The notes below the pieces were generated by a model. It worked only from the letters and a program-made list of their open reading frames with translations. It ran no database searches and was not told the origin of the DNA. DNA of 64,000 bases, taken from Dysgonomonas sp. Marseille-P4361. Lineage in GTDB: Bacteria; Bacteroidota; Bacteroidia; Bacteroidales; Dysgonomonadaceae. Numbering within the stretch: the stretch's first letter is position 1; every line of letters begins with the position of its first letter. This document shows positions 18,855 to 27,954 of this stretch, piece by piece. Location: contig NZ_OPYL01000003.1 in the NCBI RefSeq assembly GCF_900343125.1, forward strand, positions 124,001-188,000, in the 5' to 3' direction. Made by a program: the position numbers and the translations under genes.

Positions 18855-20039
18855 TCACTTTATCTTCTCGCAAACCAGCAAAACCTTCTTTTCATCTGTC
18901 ATAGTGGTAGCGAAAATATAAATATCTCCACCTTCTTTTATCTTGGTCTTTTTTCTGATTTCCTGAACCGAAAGAGGAAAATTTCGGACAGTTATATTAG
19001 CCTGCCCTATTTTAGAGAGGTGATCTTTAATATCTTTTTTACTAAAACTTAAAATATTGTTTATCAGTAAGATACGCCCATCGAAATCTTTCATAAGCAC
19101 ATCACTACTATATAAATGACTGTTAACGTGCAATTTATCAATCCCATAAGACTGAACAATAGACTTATAGGCTCCCGCTTTTAGTATTGATGCATTGGGT
19201 TCATATAGATATTTTCCTGCATTTGACCTGTAATTAATCTTCGCAGACTCTTCTTGCTCTTTAGTAAAAATGTATGTATCCGTTTTATCGTTTCTAATAT
19301 TGATGCAGTGAAATTGAACAGGCTGCTCCCCTACTCTCTTATCCTTAACAAACAACAACTCTTTACATTCGTTGTTTACACTAACAATATGTACATCTGT
19401 AATCCCTTCCAGAGTGTTCAATGCCAATGTAATATCAAGCATAGGCGACAGCTTGATGATCACCTTTTCTTTGGCTTTCTCTTCCAGAAGATCTTCTATC
19501 TCTATAAGGTTTGGAGTACAATCTTCGATCAAAACTGTTTTCTTCCCCACATTATTGCGACGAGCCGGATCTATAAATATAGTATCTACTTTAGGCATTG
19601 TTCGCAAATAAGATACACTATCCTGATTTATTACCTCTGCGTTGCTTAAACCCAGTGTCTGAAAATTCTCGGTTGCAATCTCAGTCAACTCCTCTTGTTG
19701 CTCTACATAGATCGCTTTAGAAAATGACTTTGACATAAAAGAAAAATCAACACCTAAACCTCCGGTCAAATCAACTAAGGAATCTCCACTACATAACGAA
19801 GCTTTATATAAGGCTGTTTGCTCTGAAGAACTCTGTTCGAGCGAAAGGTGTTTCGGATAGATTATCTGCTCATAGCCATACCATGTTGGCAACTTATCTT
19901 TAGCTATTTTCCTTCCCTGTATCTGACGTATAGCCAACTCCATGTCAATATGGGCATATTTCTTAGCTTGTAAAGCCAAAGCACGAATATCATCTTTTTC
20001 ATGCTCTTTCACAAAGTCTAATAATTCCGGAGTTAGCAT
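18855..20039 (-). CDS. Class I SAM-dependent methyltransferase with THUMP-like C-terminal domain
   Basis: 394 residues. The SAM-binding loop is VDLTGGLGVDFSFM near 88-101 with an acidic residue ending strand 2 (AIYVEQQEEL). A DPARR motif near 160 is typical of this family of predicted rRNA/tRNA base methyltransferases. The ~90 residues before it are helical and the C-terminus has a small THUMP-like domain. RNA substrate unknown. Its ATG overlaps the tamB stop as TAATG, so translation is probably coupled to tamB. Confidence 0.8.
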   Translation of the reverse strand: MLTPELLDFVKEHEKDDIRALALQAKKYAHIDMELAIRQIQGRKIAKDKLPTWYGYEQIIYPKHLSLEQSSSEQTALYKASLCSGDSLVDLTGGLGVDFSFMSKSFSKAIYVEQQEELTEIATENFQTLGLSNAEVINQDSVSYLRTMPKVDTIFIDPARRNNVGKKTVLIEDCTPNLIEIEDLLEEKAKEKVIIKLSPMLDITLALNTLEGITDVHIVSVNNECKELLFVKDKRVGEQPVQFHCINIRNDKTDTYIFTKEQEESAKINYRSNAGKYLYEPNASILKAGAYKSIVQSYGIDKLHVNSHLYSSDVLMKDFDGRILLINNILSFSKKDIKDHLSKIGQANITVRNFPLSVQEIRKKTKIKEGGDIYIFATTMTDEKKVLLVCEKIK

Positions 20040-23000
20040 TATTTCTTGATCTTAACAAAAGGGCTCAATTCACTTCCTTTTTGCAAGGAGTCAGGAAGCA
20101 AAGGCATAAGATATTCAGATAAAGTCTTCTTACGTTTTTGGGGTCTAACAAAAAGTTCCTTAAAGTTATCAAAGTCCTTTTTATATATAATACCTATTCC
20201 TTGAGTCTGTGTGGCTCTTAATGTGTAATAATATTTCTCGTTGTAGTGATTGTAAGCCTTAATACGCCAGGTTCCAGCATTGTTAAGCAAATACTCAATA
20301 TCTACATCTGCTACCATTGCTTCTCTATCGGCATTAATATCGTTGCGATATCCGAAGTTTCCATTGATAAGAAGTCTATCATTCAATAGCTGGCTAGACA
20401 GTAATAATTCAGCCTCAGTATAGGTCATGTCTCTGTCACTATAGCGTAAGTTTGTTCCCAACTGCCATCTATCATCTATCTGACTTACAATATTGGTTAA
20501 CTGATTCGATAGCGTAGCTGACGCTAAGGCAGCAAAGTCTGAAGTAGGACTATCCACTTCGGCTCCTCGTGGAGCTCTAAACTTAGACAGAATCAACAGA
20601 TAGGCAACCTGTTTATTGATTTCATCTTCAGTATTAATAATGTTTTTAACCTGACGTTCGATCTCTGCATCAGTAGAAGGAAATTTCAAGTCTAAGCCGA
20701 TGGTAGGGCGTTGTAATTGACCTGTCAATTTAAGAATACAATTAACCGGAATTGTAGTCTGACCAGTAAATTGTGCCAGATTCTTATCCAAATCGCCCAA
20801 ACTGGCATTAACCTTATACATTGCCTCTACGTCCAGATTAGCTTCGAATGGATCGCCTCGGAACTGTACACTACTTCCATCAAGTATAGTGAACCGACGT
20901 TCCATAATACGCTGGAAAGTGAAGTTATAACTACCTCTGTTTATATTATATGTTCCGAAAAGACGTGGAGAAGATTTTGTGTTCCATTGAAACTGCATCG
21001 CTCCACTTCCCGATCCTCTAAGAATATCACCTCCTACCGGATCCATTACTAGTTCTACTACAGCATCAGGGGTTGCATCAACATAAAAGTTCATATTAAT
21101 AGCCATTTCCGAATCTGTTTTTATAGGAGTTAACATCTTCGACTTTGGAACTTTTACTGAATCTTCCTCTTGCTGACTTTTATAAGTAATGAAAGAGTAT
21201 TCGTTGATTGTTTCATCCATGAAATTCATACGAATAACTGTTTGATCCTCAGTTTTCATCCTTATGTCCAAATCAACAATCTTCTCATCCCCACTAATCG
21301 TACCACTTCCGCTGCCCAATACCTTACCATAGAAAATAGGATTCTGAACCTGAGTCGCATTATATAAAAGGAAATTGTCAGCCGATAAGTTAACCAAATA
21401 ATTAAAATCGCGGAAATAGTCATGTGAGACTTTTCCACTTGCAATGGCCCTATTATTGTTCTGATCCAATAAAGTCAGATTGTCAAAATAGATCAAATCC
21501 TTCTTCATGTAGACTGTATCAGTGAATATGTAATATGTATTCAGAAATTTGATACCTAAACCTCCATCCTGTATAAAAGCTTTACCCTCGACTGTCACAT
21601 TAGAGAAGTCTCCGAACAGATGTACATTTCCAGAGCCACGTCCGGTTATATTATCAAATAATGTTGCCGCATATTTGTTCAAGAAACTAACATCGACACT
21701 ATCTGCATCAAAATTAATAGATAGTCGTTGCTTTATTGGGTCAATAGAGCCTTCTACCTTTGTCAGTTTATTCTCCTTACTAGTTATCAAACCATCCATA
21801 GCGACCTGATTTGTTTCCTTGTCCAGTTCACTAAATAGGCTTAAATGTCCTAATTCTGTCCCATTAAATTTAAAATCAGTAACATTCAGATTCGTAGTTG
21901 CATAAGGTTTCGATTCCACTGTCGACACATTTAAACTACCTGTCGTATATCCACCAAATTGAAGAGCATCTATTGCAAGTGTCTGAAATATATACTCCAA
22001 GTCAATATTTTTCAATTCGGACTTCAACACATCATCCTGATCATTTGAATATCTTCCATTTATTTTTATTTCTTGCTCTCCATTCTCATTATAAACCAAG
22101 AAATTATTCACCGAATAAGATTTATTTTGTATATATACATCCGATTGCTCCATCTTCCAGGATGCATTATTGAGGAACAATTCACTTGGTAAGATATTAA
22201 TATCAACAGCTAATGGTATATCCTCTTCTTTTATAAACTCTGTATTAATATGAAATGCTCCTTCAGCTTTTTGCTGAGCCTCATTTGTTAAATAGATATT
22301 TGTATTAATCTTATTATTATTCAACATGGAAGCTATAGTAACATTATTCTCTACATCCTTCTTCCCTAAAACAATAGTGTTGATAGTTGCCGTCAAAGTA
22401 TCGTTTGGGTTTTCTACAAGTATGTGACTTTCCCTAATCTTCATTCCTCCGGCTTTTATAGAAGGTGAGCTGACTTCAAGATTAAATCGATCCGTTATGT
22501 TGTTATAAGAGCCTTTTATATCAGCATATTCATGTATTGTTACCGGTAAGTTAAGAATATCACTTAGACTATCAGTACGATTTAGATGAAAATCGAATGT
22601 GAATATATTATCCTTGTCATCCGGTTTTTTCTTTGTATTTACTTTAACCAAAGCTGACAAATAAGGTTGTAAACTTTGCTGAATATTTGTTGCTATAGAA
22701 GAGAAAGAATAAGCGCCTTTTATATTCCCATTGATTATGTCTGATTCTACAGTTAATTCCCTATTATCAGCTAAACCTGAGATATTCAACAAGAATTTAT
22801 CTAGTTGGAATAGTTTATCTTTCCGTATAAAATCGACTGAGTCTATCTTAATATATCCCTCAGCATTATCTATATCCTTCCCTCTAAAGTCAGCATCGAT
22901 CTTAAATGAGAGGTGAGATTGTTCCATATTCTTCATAATATTCAACTCTCCCAATTGAATATTATGAGCTTGGGCTTTAAAGTTTAAGTCTGGATTCTCT

Positions 23001-24592
23001 TTATCCGACAAGTCAAACAAACCATCTATATTAAGATATCCATTTTTATCATTTAGGGCTAAATTTCCATCTATTTTTAAACCGTCATAACCACCGTTGA
23101 ATAATATTTCATCATAAGTGTATCCTTTATAGTCAAAGTCCCGCACCATACCTTCTGCTGTTCCTTTCATTTTCCCATAGGTATTTTGAACAAGATCAAC
23201 CGCTATGTTTAGGGATATATCTCCTAAATCCTTATTGTTAGCCAATTTTCCTAAATTGAAATCTGTAGTATAAACTTTTCCTTCAAAATAAGAACGAACA
23301 CCATTTCTAGGGTTAAATCCGAACAAGAGGTCTGTTTTAACTATACCTAAATCAGTATCTAGACTACCAAAGGCTGTAAGCTGTTTTAGATATCCCGATA
23401 TATCTCCCACAAAAGATATTGTACCTATATTTTTCAATACAGAAGGTAGTTTCTTCTTATTCTTGGAAAAATTATTTACAATATTTTCTAAAGATCTGTT
23501 AGCTATAAAAAGCTCATCAATACTACCAAGCAGATAAGTTTTATCAGGAAATCGAAGATCTTTAATTTCAGCATTAGCTATCAAACGAAGTTTATCACTT
23601 TCTGATATGGATAAATCTTGGACTAGAAGATCATCCATACTTCCCTTTATATGCCCTTCTAAACGAATATCGTCTTCAAAATATTGAAAAAATGGCACTA
23701 ATGATGATATATCTTTAGGTGTAATAATCGAAGAACCTATCTTTAAATCCAGTTTCGCATAGTCCAAAACTTTAGCTGTATCACTAATGGGAGTCAGATC
23801 CAAAGCACATTTATCGAACACCAGGTTTGACCCCGGAAGATCTAATTTAAAACCTCGAACAGAATATTTTTTCTCCTGAGAAACTAATCTAAAGACCAAA
23901 TTTGATAGCTCAAATCCACTCTTTTCTTTTAGGCTTATTTTTCGCACTTGAATATTCAGGGAGTCTGATTCTAAAGATTTCAAAGCAAACTTCCCCTCAA
24001 AATCAGTAATTGCAATATGATTTACATCAAATTTGTCATTTTTTTCCGGAGCACTTTTCAAATCATAATTCAATTTACCATTCGAAACATTAAGCGCATT
24101 AAGCACAAAGTTTATTTTCGATTTCGGACGTTCATCTTTAGACTTAAAAGCATCTATAACATACTGAATATTTAAAGGACTCTCAGGTGTTTCTTTAGAC
24201 AAATACACTTCAAAATCGGTAAGCCATGCAGAAGTTATGACTAACTCTCCTTTCAACAGAGAGAACAGATCGACCCCTGCAGAAACCCGATCTGCCACTA
24301 ATATTTTTTCCTTAGATAAATCGTATAAATAAAGGCTATCTAATTCGATCGTATTAAATGGCTGAAAATGTAAACGTCCGACTCCAAGATCAGACCCTAT
24401 TTTCTTTTTCAATTCTTCTACAATCAAATCTTTGGCATACTCTTGCACCTTTGATGTGTTCAAAAGTCCAAAAGAAAGCATAATCACTCCGATAATTATG
24501 CCTAAAACAGATAAAAATATTTGCTTAAACCGTCTAATAACACTACACTTTAAGTATGCAAAAGTATTAAAAAAAACAAGACCACACCCCAA
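20039..24592 (-). CDS. tamB: TamB-family translocation/assembly module protein (DUF490)
   Basis: About 1500 residues. An N-terminal membrane anchor (IFLSVLGIIIGVIML) is followed by a long repetitive beta-rich AsmA-like region and a C-terminal DUF490 domain (GTYNINRGSYNFTF, RFTILDGSSVQFRGDPFEA near 1270-1310). Such proteins bridge the inner membrane to the outer membrane and are implicated in barrel assembly and phospholipid transport. The start is uncertain: the longest frame begins with TTG at 24592, and a TACTTTTG promoter-like element (24559-24566, minus) lies inside it; the first ATG (M38) would cut the anchor, so a non-ATG start is likely. Confidence 0.88.
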   Translation of the reverse strand: MGCGLVFFNTFAYLKCSVIRRFKQIFLSVLGIIIGVIMLSFGLLNTSKVQEYAKDLIVEELKKKIGSDLGVGRLHFQPFNTIELDSLYLYDLSKEKILVADRVSAGVDLFSLLKGELVITSAWLTDFEVYLSKETPESPLNIQYVIDAFKSKDERPKSKINFVLNALNVSNGKLNYDLKSAPEKNDKFDVNHIAITDFEGKFALKSLESDSLNIQVRKISLKEKSGFELSNLVFRLVSQEKKYSVRGFKLDLPGSNLVFDKCALDLTPISDTAKVLDYAKLDLKIGSSIITPKDISSLVPFFQYFEDDIRLEGHIKGSMDDLLVQDLSISESDKLRLIANAEIKDLRFPDKTYLLGSIDELFIANRSLENIVNNFSKNKKKLPSVLKNIGTISFVGDISGYLKQLTAFGSLDTDLGIVKTDLLFGFNPRNGVRSYFEGKVYTTDFNLGKLANNKDLGDISLNIAVDLVQNTYGKMKGTAEGMVRDFDYKGYTYDEILFNGGYDGLKIDGNLALNDKNGYLNIDGLFDLSDKENPDLNFKAQAHNIQLGELNIMKNMEQSHLSFKIDADFRGKDIDNAEGYIKIDSVDFIRKDKLFQLDKFLLNISGLADNRELTVESDIINGNIKGAYSFSSIATNIQQSLQPYLSALVKVNTKKKPDDKDNIFTFDFHLNRTDSLSDILNLPVTIHEYADIKGSYNNITDRFNLEVSSPSIKAGGMKIRESHILVENPNDTLTATINTIVLGKKDVENNVTIASMLNNNKINTNIYLTNEAQQKAEGAFHINTEFIKEEDIPLAVDINILPSELFLNNASWKMEQSDVYIQNKSYSVNNFLVYNENGEQEIKINGRYSNDQDDVLKSELKNIDLEYIFQTLAIDALQFGGYTTGSLNVSTVESKPYATTNLNVTDFKFNGTELGHLSLFSELDKETNQVAMDGLITSKENKLTKVEGSIDPIKQRLSINFDADSVDVSFLNKYAATLFDNITGRGSGNVHLFGDFSNVTVEGKAFIQDGGLGIKFLNTYYIFTDTVYMKKDLIYFDNLTLLDQNNNRAIASGKVSHDYFRDFNYLVNLSADNFLLYNATQVQNPIFYGKVLGSGSGTISGDEKIVDLDIRMKTEDQTVIRMNFMDETINEYSFITYKSQQEEDSVKVPKSKMLTPIKTDSEMAINMNFYVDATPDAVVELVMDPVGGDILRGSGSGAMQFQWNTKSSPRLFGTYNINRGSYNFTFQRIMERRFTILDGSSVQFRGDPFEANLDVEAMYKVNASLGDLDKNLAQFTGQTTIPVNCILKLTGQLQRPTIGLDLKFPSTDAEIERQVKNIINTEDEINKQVAYLLILSKFRAPRGAEVDSPTSDFAALASATLSNQLTNIVSQIDDRWQLGTNLRYSDRDMTYTEAELLLSSQLLNDRLLINGNFGYRNDINADREAMVADVDIEYLLNNAGTWRIKAYNHYNEKYYYTLRATQTQGIGIIYKKDFDNFKELFVRPQKRKKTLSEYLMPLLPDSLQKGSELSPFVKIKK

Positions 24593-24847
24593 CCTTCAAA
24601 AGGTATATTCTAGTCTTAAGATTATTTATTGAAATAATATCTAAAAACGATGCTAAACAAGATTAGAAACAACTGGCTTTAATAAACAATTCGACTTTAA
24701 CCTATTGTTATTTATCAACAAAGAGACTCTTAAATAAATACTATCCAGATTATCTCTTATAAATAACATTAATTCCGAGCTAATACTTATTTATAGAATC
24801 CATGAAATATTCATATCTTTACATCTCTAAATTAGGTAAAAATAAAA

Positions 24848-25471
24848 ATGATTCAAAAATATCCTTCTGTATTGCTCGAAAATGCAGTAAACGAGTTTGC
24901 CAAGCTTCCGGGAATAGGTAGAAAAACAGCCTTAAGGTTGATATTATACCTACTTCGGCAAGATGATGCTATGGTAAACAATTTCTCTCATTCTCTTATT
25001 AAGCTAAAACAAGAAGTAAAATACTGCAGTGTGTGTCACAATATTTCTGATGGAAATATATGCCCTATCTGTTCCGACAAATCAAGAGATGCGTCAACGA
25101 TATGTGTTGTTGAAAACATTAAGGAAGTGATGGCTATAGAAAACACAATGCAGTATAAAGGTTTATACCACGTATTAGGCGGTATCATATCCCCTATTGA
25201 TGGCATTGGACCTGCAGACTTAGAAATAGATAGCTTAATAGAGCGTGCAGGAAGGGGCAATATAAAAGAAATTATATTAGCTTTGAGTACAACAATGGAA
25301 GGAGATACAACGAACTTTTATATATACAAAAAATTAGCGCCGCTAAATATAAAAGTATCTATGATAGCCAGAGGAATTTCGATAGGTGATGAAATTGAGT
25401 ATGCCGATGAAGTTACTCTTGGACGCTCCATTTTAAACCGAACCTTGTTTAATGAGTCTTACAGAATGTAA
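24848..25471 (+). CDS. recR: Recombination mediator protein RecR
   Basis: 207 residues. Helix-hairpin-helix [15 protein letters not shown] at ~17-31, C4 zinc finger ([16 protein letters not shown] at 59-74) and a Toprim domain ([14 protein letters not shown], later [12 protein letters not shown]). RecR with RecF/RecO loads RecA on SSB-covered gaps. It begins a run of four same-strand genes (recR, HAD, GNAT, Sua5) with small gaps that look like one operon. Confidence 0.96.
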   Translation: MIQKYPSVLLENAVNEFAKLPGIGRKTALRLILYLLRQDDAMVNNFSHSLIKLKQEVKYCSVCHNISDGNICPICSDKSRDASTICVVENIKEVMAIENTMQYKGLYHVLGGIISPIDGIGPADLEIDSLIERAGRGNIKEIILALSTTMEGDTTNFYIYKKLAPLNIKVSMIARGISIGDEIEYADEVTLGRSILNRTLFNESYRM

Positions 25472-25490
25472 ACTATAACACACTATAATT

Positions 25491-25943
25491 ATGATTATTG
25501 CTGTTGATTTTGATGGAACAATTGTAGAACATAAATATCCTAAAATAGGACGTCCTATTCCATTTGCGATAGAAACTTTATTAAAACTCCAAAAAGACGG
25601 ACACGTTTTACTCATGTGGTCTGTAAGAACTGATGAGCTCTTACAAGAGGCTGTTGACTACTGCGAAAGTAAAGGACTTAAGTTTTTTGCAGCGAATAAG
25701 AACTATCCGGAAGAAGATGTAAGCACCGCATCGCGCAAACTCAATGCTGATTTATTCATCGATGACAGAAATTTAGGAGGGCTACCTGATTGGGGTGTTA
25801 TTTACCATGCTATCAGAGCAATGGAAAGAGGTGAAACTTCTTTCGAGCGAATAATGATGTCATCGGGCGAAAACCAACGGGTTAGAAGAAAGAAAAACTT
25901 CTTCATTCGCTTAGGTGAAATGTTTGAAAGAGATGGGTATTAA
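25491..25943 (+). CDS. BT_0820-like HAD-superfamily phosphatase
   Basis: 150 residues. HAD motif I is at the very start (IIAVDFDGTIVEH), motif II Ser/Thr in LLMWSVRTDE near 44 and the acidic motif III/IV in ADLFIDDRNLGGLP near 92. The cap domain is absent, as in the small BT_0820-type phosphatases of Bacteroidota. Substrate unknown. 19 bases downstream of recR. Confidence 0.85.
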   Translation: MIIAVDFDGTIVEHKYPKIGRPIPFAIETLLKLQKDGHVLLMWSVRTDELLQEAVDYCESKGLKFFAANKNYPEEDVSTASRKLNADLFIDDRNLGGLPDWGVIYHAIRAMERGETSFERIMMSSGENQRVRRKKNFFIRLGEMFERDGY

Positions 25944-25966
25944 CCCCCGTTAGATAAAGAAAAGAG

Positions 25967-26503
25967 ATGTTGCTAGAAAACCCTATCATAAAACTTAGAG
26001 CTTTAGAGCCCGAAGATTTGGATATTCTCTACAAATGGGAAAACTCCAGTACATTGTGGCTTCATGGAAATACTCTAGCTCCATATTCAAAATTGGCACT
26101 TCGTCAATATATCAAAGATGCATTGGAGATGGATTTGTATCAAAGTAAGCAGTTGCGACTGATGATATGCTTAACCGAAGGAGGACATACAATTGGCACA
26201 ATTGATTTGTATGATATTGATGCTCACAATCGCAGAGCTGGTGTTGGCATCTTGATAGATAAGGAATACAGACAGAAAGGATATGCAAAGCTAGCTTTAG
26301 ATTTGATTAATGAGTATGCTTTCGATTTCTTATTCTTCAATCAACTATATGCATATATATCAATCAATAATAAAAAAAGTATCACTCTTTTCAAAAAGTC
26401 CGGATATGAAGAAACCGGCATATTAAAAGAATGGATACAACGCACCGATACATTCGAAGATGTATGTATTTATCAATTACTCAATAATAAACAAAAAGAA
26501 TGA
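25967..26503 (+). CDS. GNAT-family N-acetyltransferase (RimJ/RimL-like)
   Basis: 178 residues. LENPIIKLRALEPEDLDIL opens the fold; the acetyl-CoA loop is RRAGVGILIDKEYRQKGYAK near 86-105, and NQLYAYISINNKKSITLFKK is the last conserved block. Resembles SpeG/RimJ-type enzymes acting on amines or protein N-termini. Overlaps the next gene by four bases (ATGA), indicating cotranslation. Confidence 0.85.
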   Translation: MLLENPIIKLRALEPEDLDILYKWENSSTLWLHGNTLAPYSKLALRQYIKDALEMDLYQSKQLRLMICLTEGGHTIGTIDLYDIDAHNRRAGVGILIDKEYRQKGYAKLALDLINEYAFDFLFFNQLYAYISINNKKSITLFKKSGYEETGILKEWIQRTDTFEDVCIYQLLNNKQKE

Positions 26504-27063
26504 ATAACGATATAAAAAAGGCTTTTGATGTATTAGTAGCCGGAGGCTTAATATTGTACCCTACCGATACTATTTGGGGCATAGGATGTGATGCAACAAA
26601 CGAAGAGGCTGTAAAAAAAGTATACGAGCTAAAAAAACGCGTAGACAGCAAAGCTTTGATTACTTTATTAGACAATTCTGTTAAACTGGACTATTATATA
26701 CAAGACGTGCCTGATATAGCTTTAGACCTAATTGAGCTCTCAGACAAACCTTTGACGATAATTTACGACAATGCTCGCAACGTAGCAACAAATCTAGTAG
26801 CAGAAGACGGAAGTTTAGCTATACGCATTACAAAAGAAAAGTTTTCTTATGAGCTATGTAAACGATTCCGTAAGGCATTAGTCTCTACATCTGCTAATAT
26901 CAGCGGAGAACCCGCTCCTGCCAATTTTGACGAAATTAGTGAGGAAATAAAAAATGGAGTAGATTATATAGTCAAATATAGACAAGACGACCTGAGCAAA
27001 GCAAAAGCTTCTAGCATCATTAAGCTTGGCAAAAATGGAGAAGTTAAGATTATCAGAGAATAA
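26500..27063 (+). CDS. L-threonylcarbamoyladenylate synthase (Sua5/YciO/YrdC family)
   Basis: 187 residues, the YrdC domain only. GGLILYPTDTIWGIGCDA near 15-32 and KKRVDSKALITLL near 46 are hallmark segments, with STSANISGEPAP near 129. It makes the TC-AMP intermediate of the universal tRNA t6A37 modification from Thr, bicarbonate and ATP. Last gene of the recR run; a terminator follows. Confidence 0.88.
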   Translation: MNNDIKKAFDVLVAGGLILYPTDTIWGIGCDATNEEAVKKVYELKKRVDSKALITLLDNSVKLDYYIQDVPDIALDLIELSDKPLTIIYDNARNVATNLVAEDGSLAIRITKEKFSYELCKRFRKALVSTSANISGEPAPANFDEISEEIKNGVDYIVKYRQDDLSKAKASSIIKLGKNGEVKIIRE

Positions 27064-27067
27064 AATT

Positions 27068-27098
27068 AAAAAGCTGACAGATATTCTGTCAGCTTTTT
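27068..27098. terminator. Bidirectional intrinsic terminator
   Basis: AAAAAGCTGACAGA pairs perfectly with TCTGTCAGCTTTTT; located between convergent genes. Confidence 0.88.
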
Positions 27099-27118
27099 AA
27101 TTTACTGGAGCGATCGAT

Positions 27119-27799
27119 TTATTTCAACTCTTTGATCATTATATTTTTAATCTGAGCTTTAGAGTCTCTACTCAATTCTTGAAAACCAATATGACCGCGA
27201 AGAGGTCTTTTGTTTATAGGCACAGCTTCTTCTCCGTTATGTCTCATTACTGTCATATCATAATCTCCCATATTAAAGTCCTGAATTAAGACACCATTCA
27301 GCTCAACTTTAATATGAGGTCCATCACAAACAATCCAATAACTATTCCACTCGTTCGGTTTATACACTTGTTCTTTAGGAGCTATTGCCCTATAAATACC
27401 ACCTGTCAACTCTGAGTCTGTAGCCTCTTGATTATACCTAAAATCTGCCATTTGAAGTTCAATACCATCAAAAGCAGGATCTCCTTTGGCTGGCACACGT
27501 AGAGCACACCCGCTATTTCCTCTATCACCTAACAAGAAATCAAATTTAAGCTCAAAGTTTGCATATTCTTTTTCACTAAGTAGCCAACCTCCCCTTACAC
27601 CTTCATTTGTTAATACTCCATCTTTAACTTGCCAGTCAGTTCCTTCGGGTGCAGGGTTAGCAACATCTGCCCAATGTCCGGAAAACCATCCTTGTGGTGT
27701 ACCATCATTAGGAAAAAGAGGTTCCCATTTAGAAGTTTCAGTACAACCTAAGTTTAGAAATAATATGCTTAATAATAATACATAGAATAAATTTCTCAT
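27119..27799 (-). CDS. DUF1080 (3-keto-disaccharide hydrolase-like) lipoprotein
   Basis: 226 residues with a lipobox (LLLSILFLNLGC, Cys19). A single DUF1080 jelly-roll domain follows (EPLFPNDGTPQGWFSG at ~28-43, NFELKFDFLLGDRGNSGCAL at ~88-107, WNSYWIVCDGPHIKVELNG near 160). DUF1080 proteins of Bacteroidota were linked to hydrolysis of 3-keto-glycosides and to glycan binding. Anchored to the outer or periplasmic membrane. No partner dehydrogenase is adjacent. Confidence 0.85.
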   Translation of the reverse strand: MRNLFYVLLLSILFLNLGCTETSKWEPLFPNDGTPQGWFSGHWADVANPAPEGTDWQVKDGVLTNEGVRGGWLLSEKEYANFELKFDFLLGDRGNSGCALRVPAKGDPAFDGIELQMADFRYNQEATDSELTGGIYRAIAPKEQVYKPNEWNSYWIVCDGPHIKVELNGVLIQDFNMGDYDMTVMRHNGEEAVPINKRPLRGHIGFQELSRDSKAQIKNIMIKELK

Positions 27800-27843
27800 A
27801 GTAGATTTCTTTATTATTTACATTTTAATTGATTTCATTCTGG

Positions 27844-27851
27844 CAAAGATA
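27844..27851 (-). promoter_or_regulatory. Candidate -7 promoter element of the DUF1080 gene
   Basis: TATCTTTG on the minus strand matches TAnnTTTG, 45 bases before the start and directly after the htpG terminator, so the gene probably has its own transcript. The TTTG upstream is too close (13 bases). Confidence 0.45.
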
Positions 27852-27872
27852 GATAAATTTGCTACAAAGTAA

Positions 27873-27910
27873 AATAGCCGATAGAACCTGTTGTAATTCT
27901 ATCGGCTATT
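27873..27910 (-). terminator. Intrinsic terminator of htpG
   Basis: AATAGCCGATAGAA (27873-27886) pairs perfectly with TTCTATCGGCTATT (27897-27910); on the minus strand it is followed by TTTACTTT. Confidence 0.8.
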
Positions 27911-27954
27911 CTGAAATATTATTAAAAAAGAACTAATCAATAGTTATAAATAAA

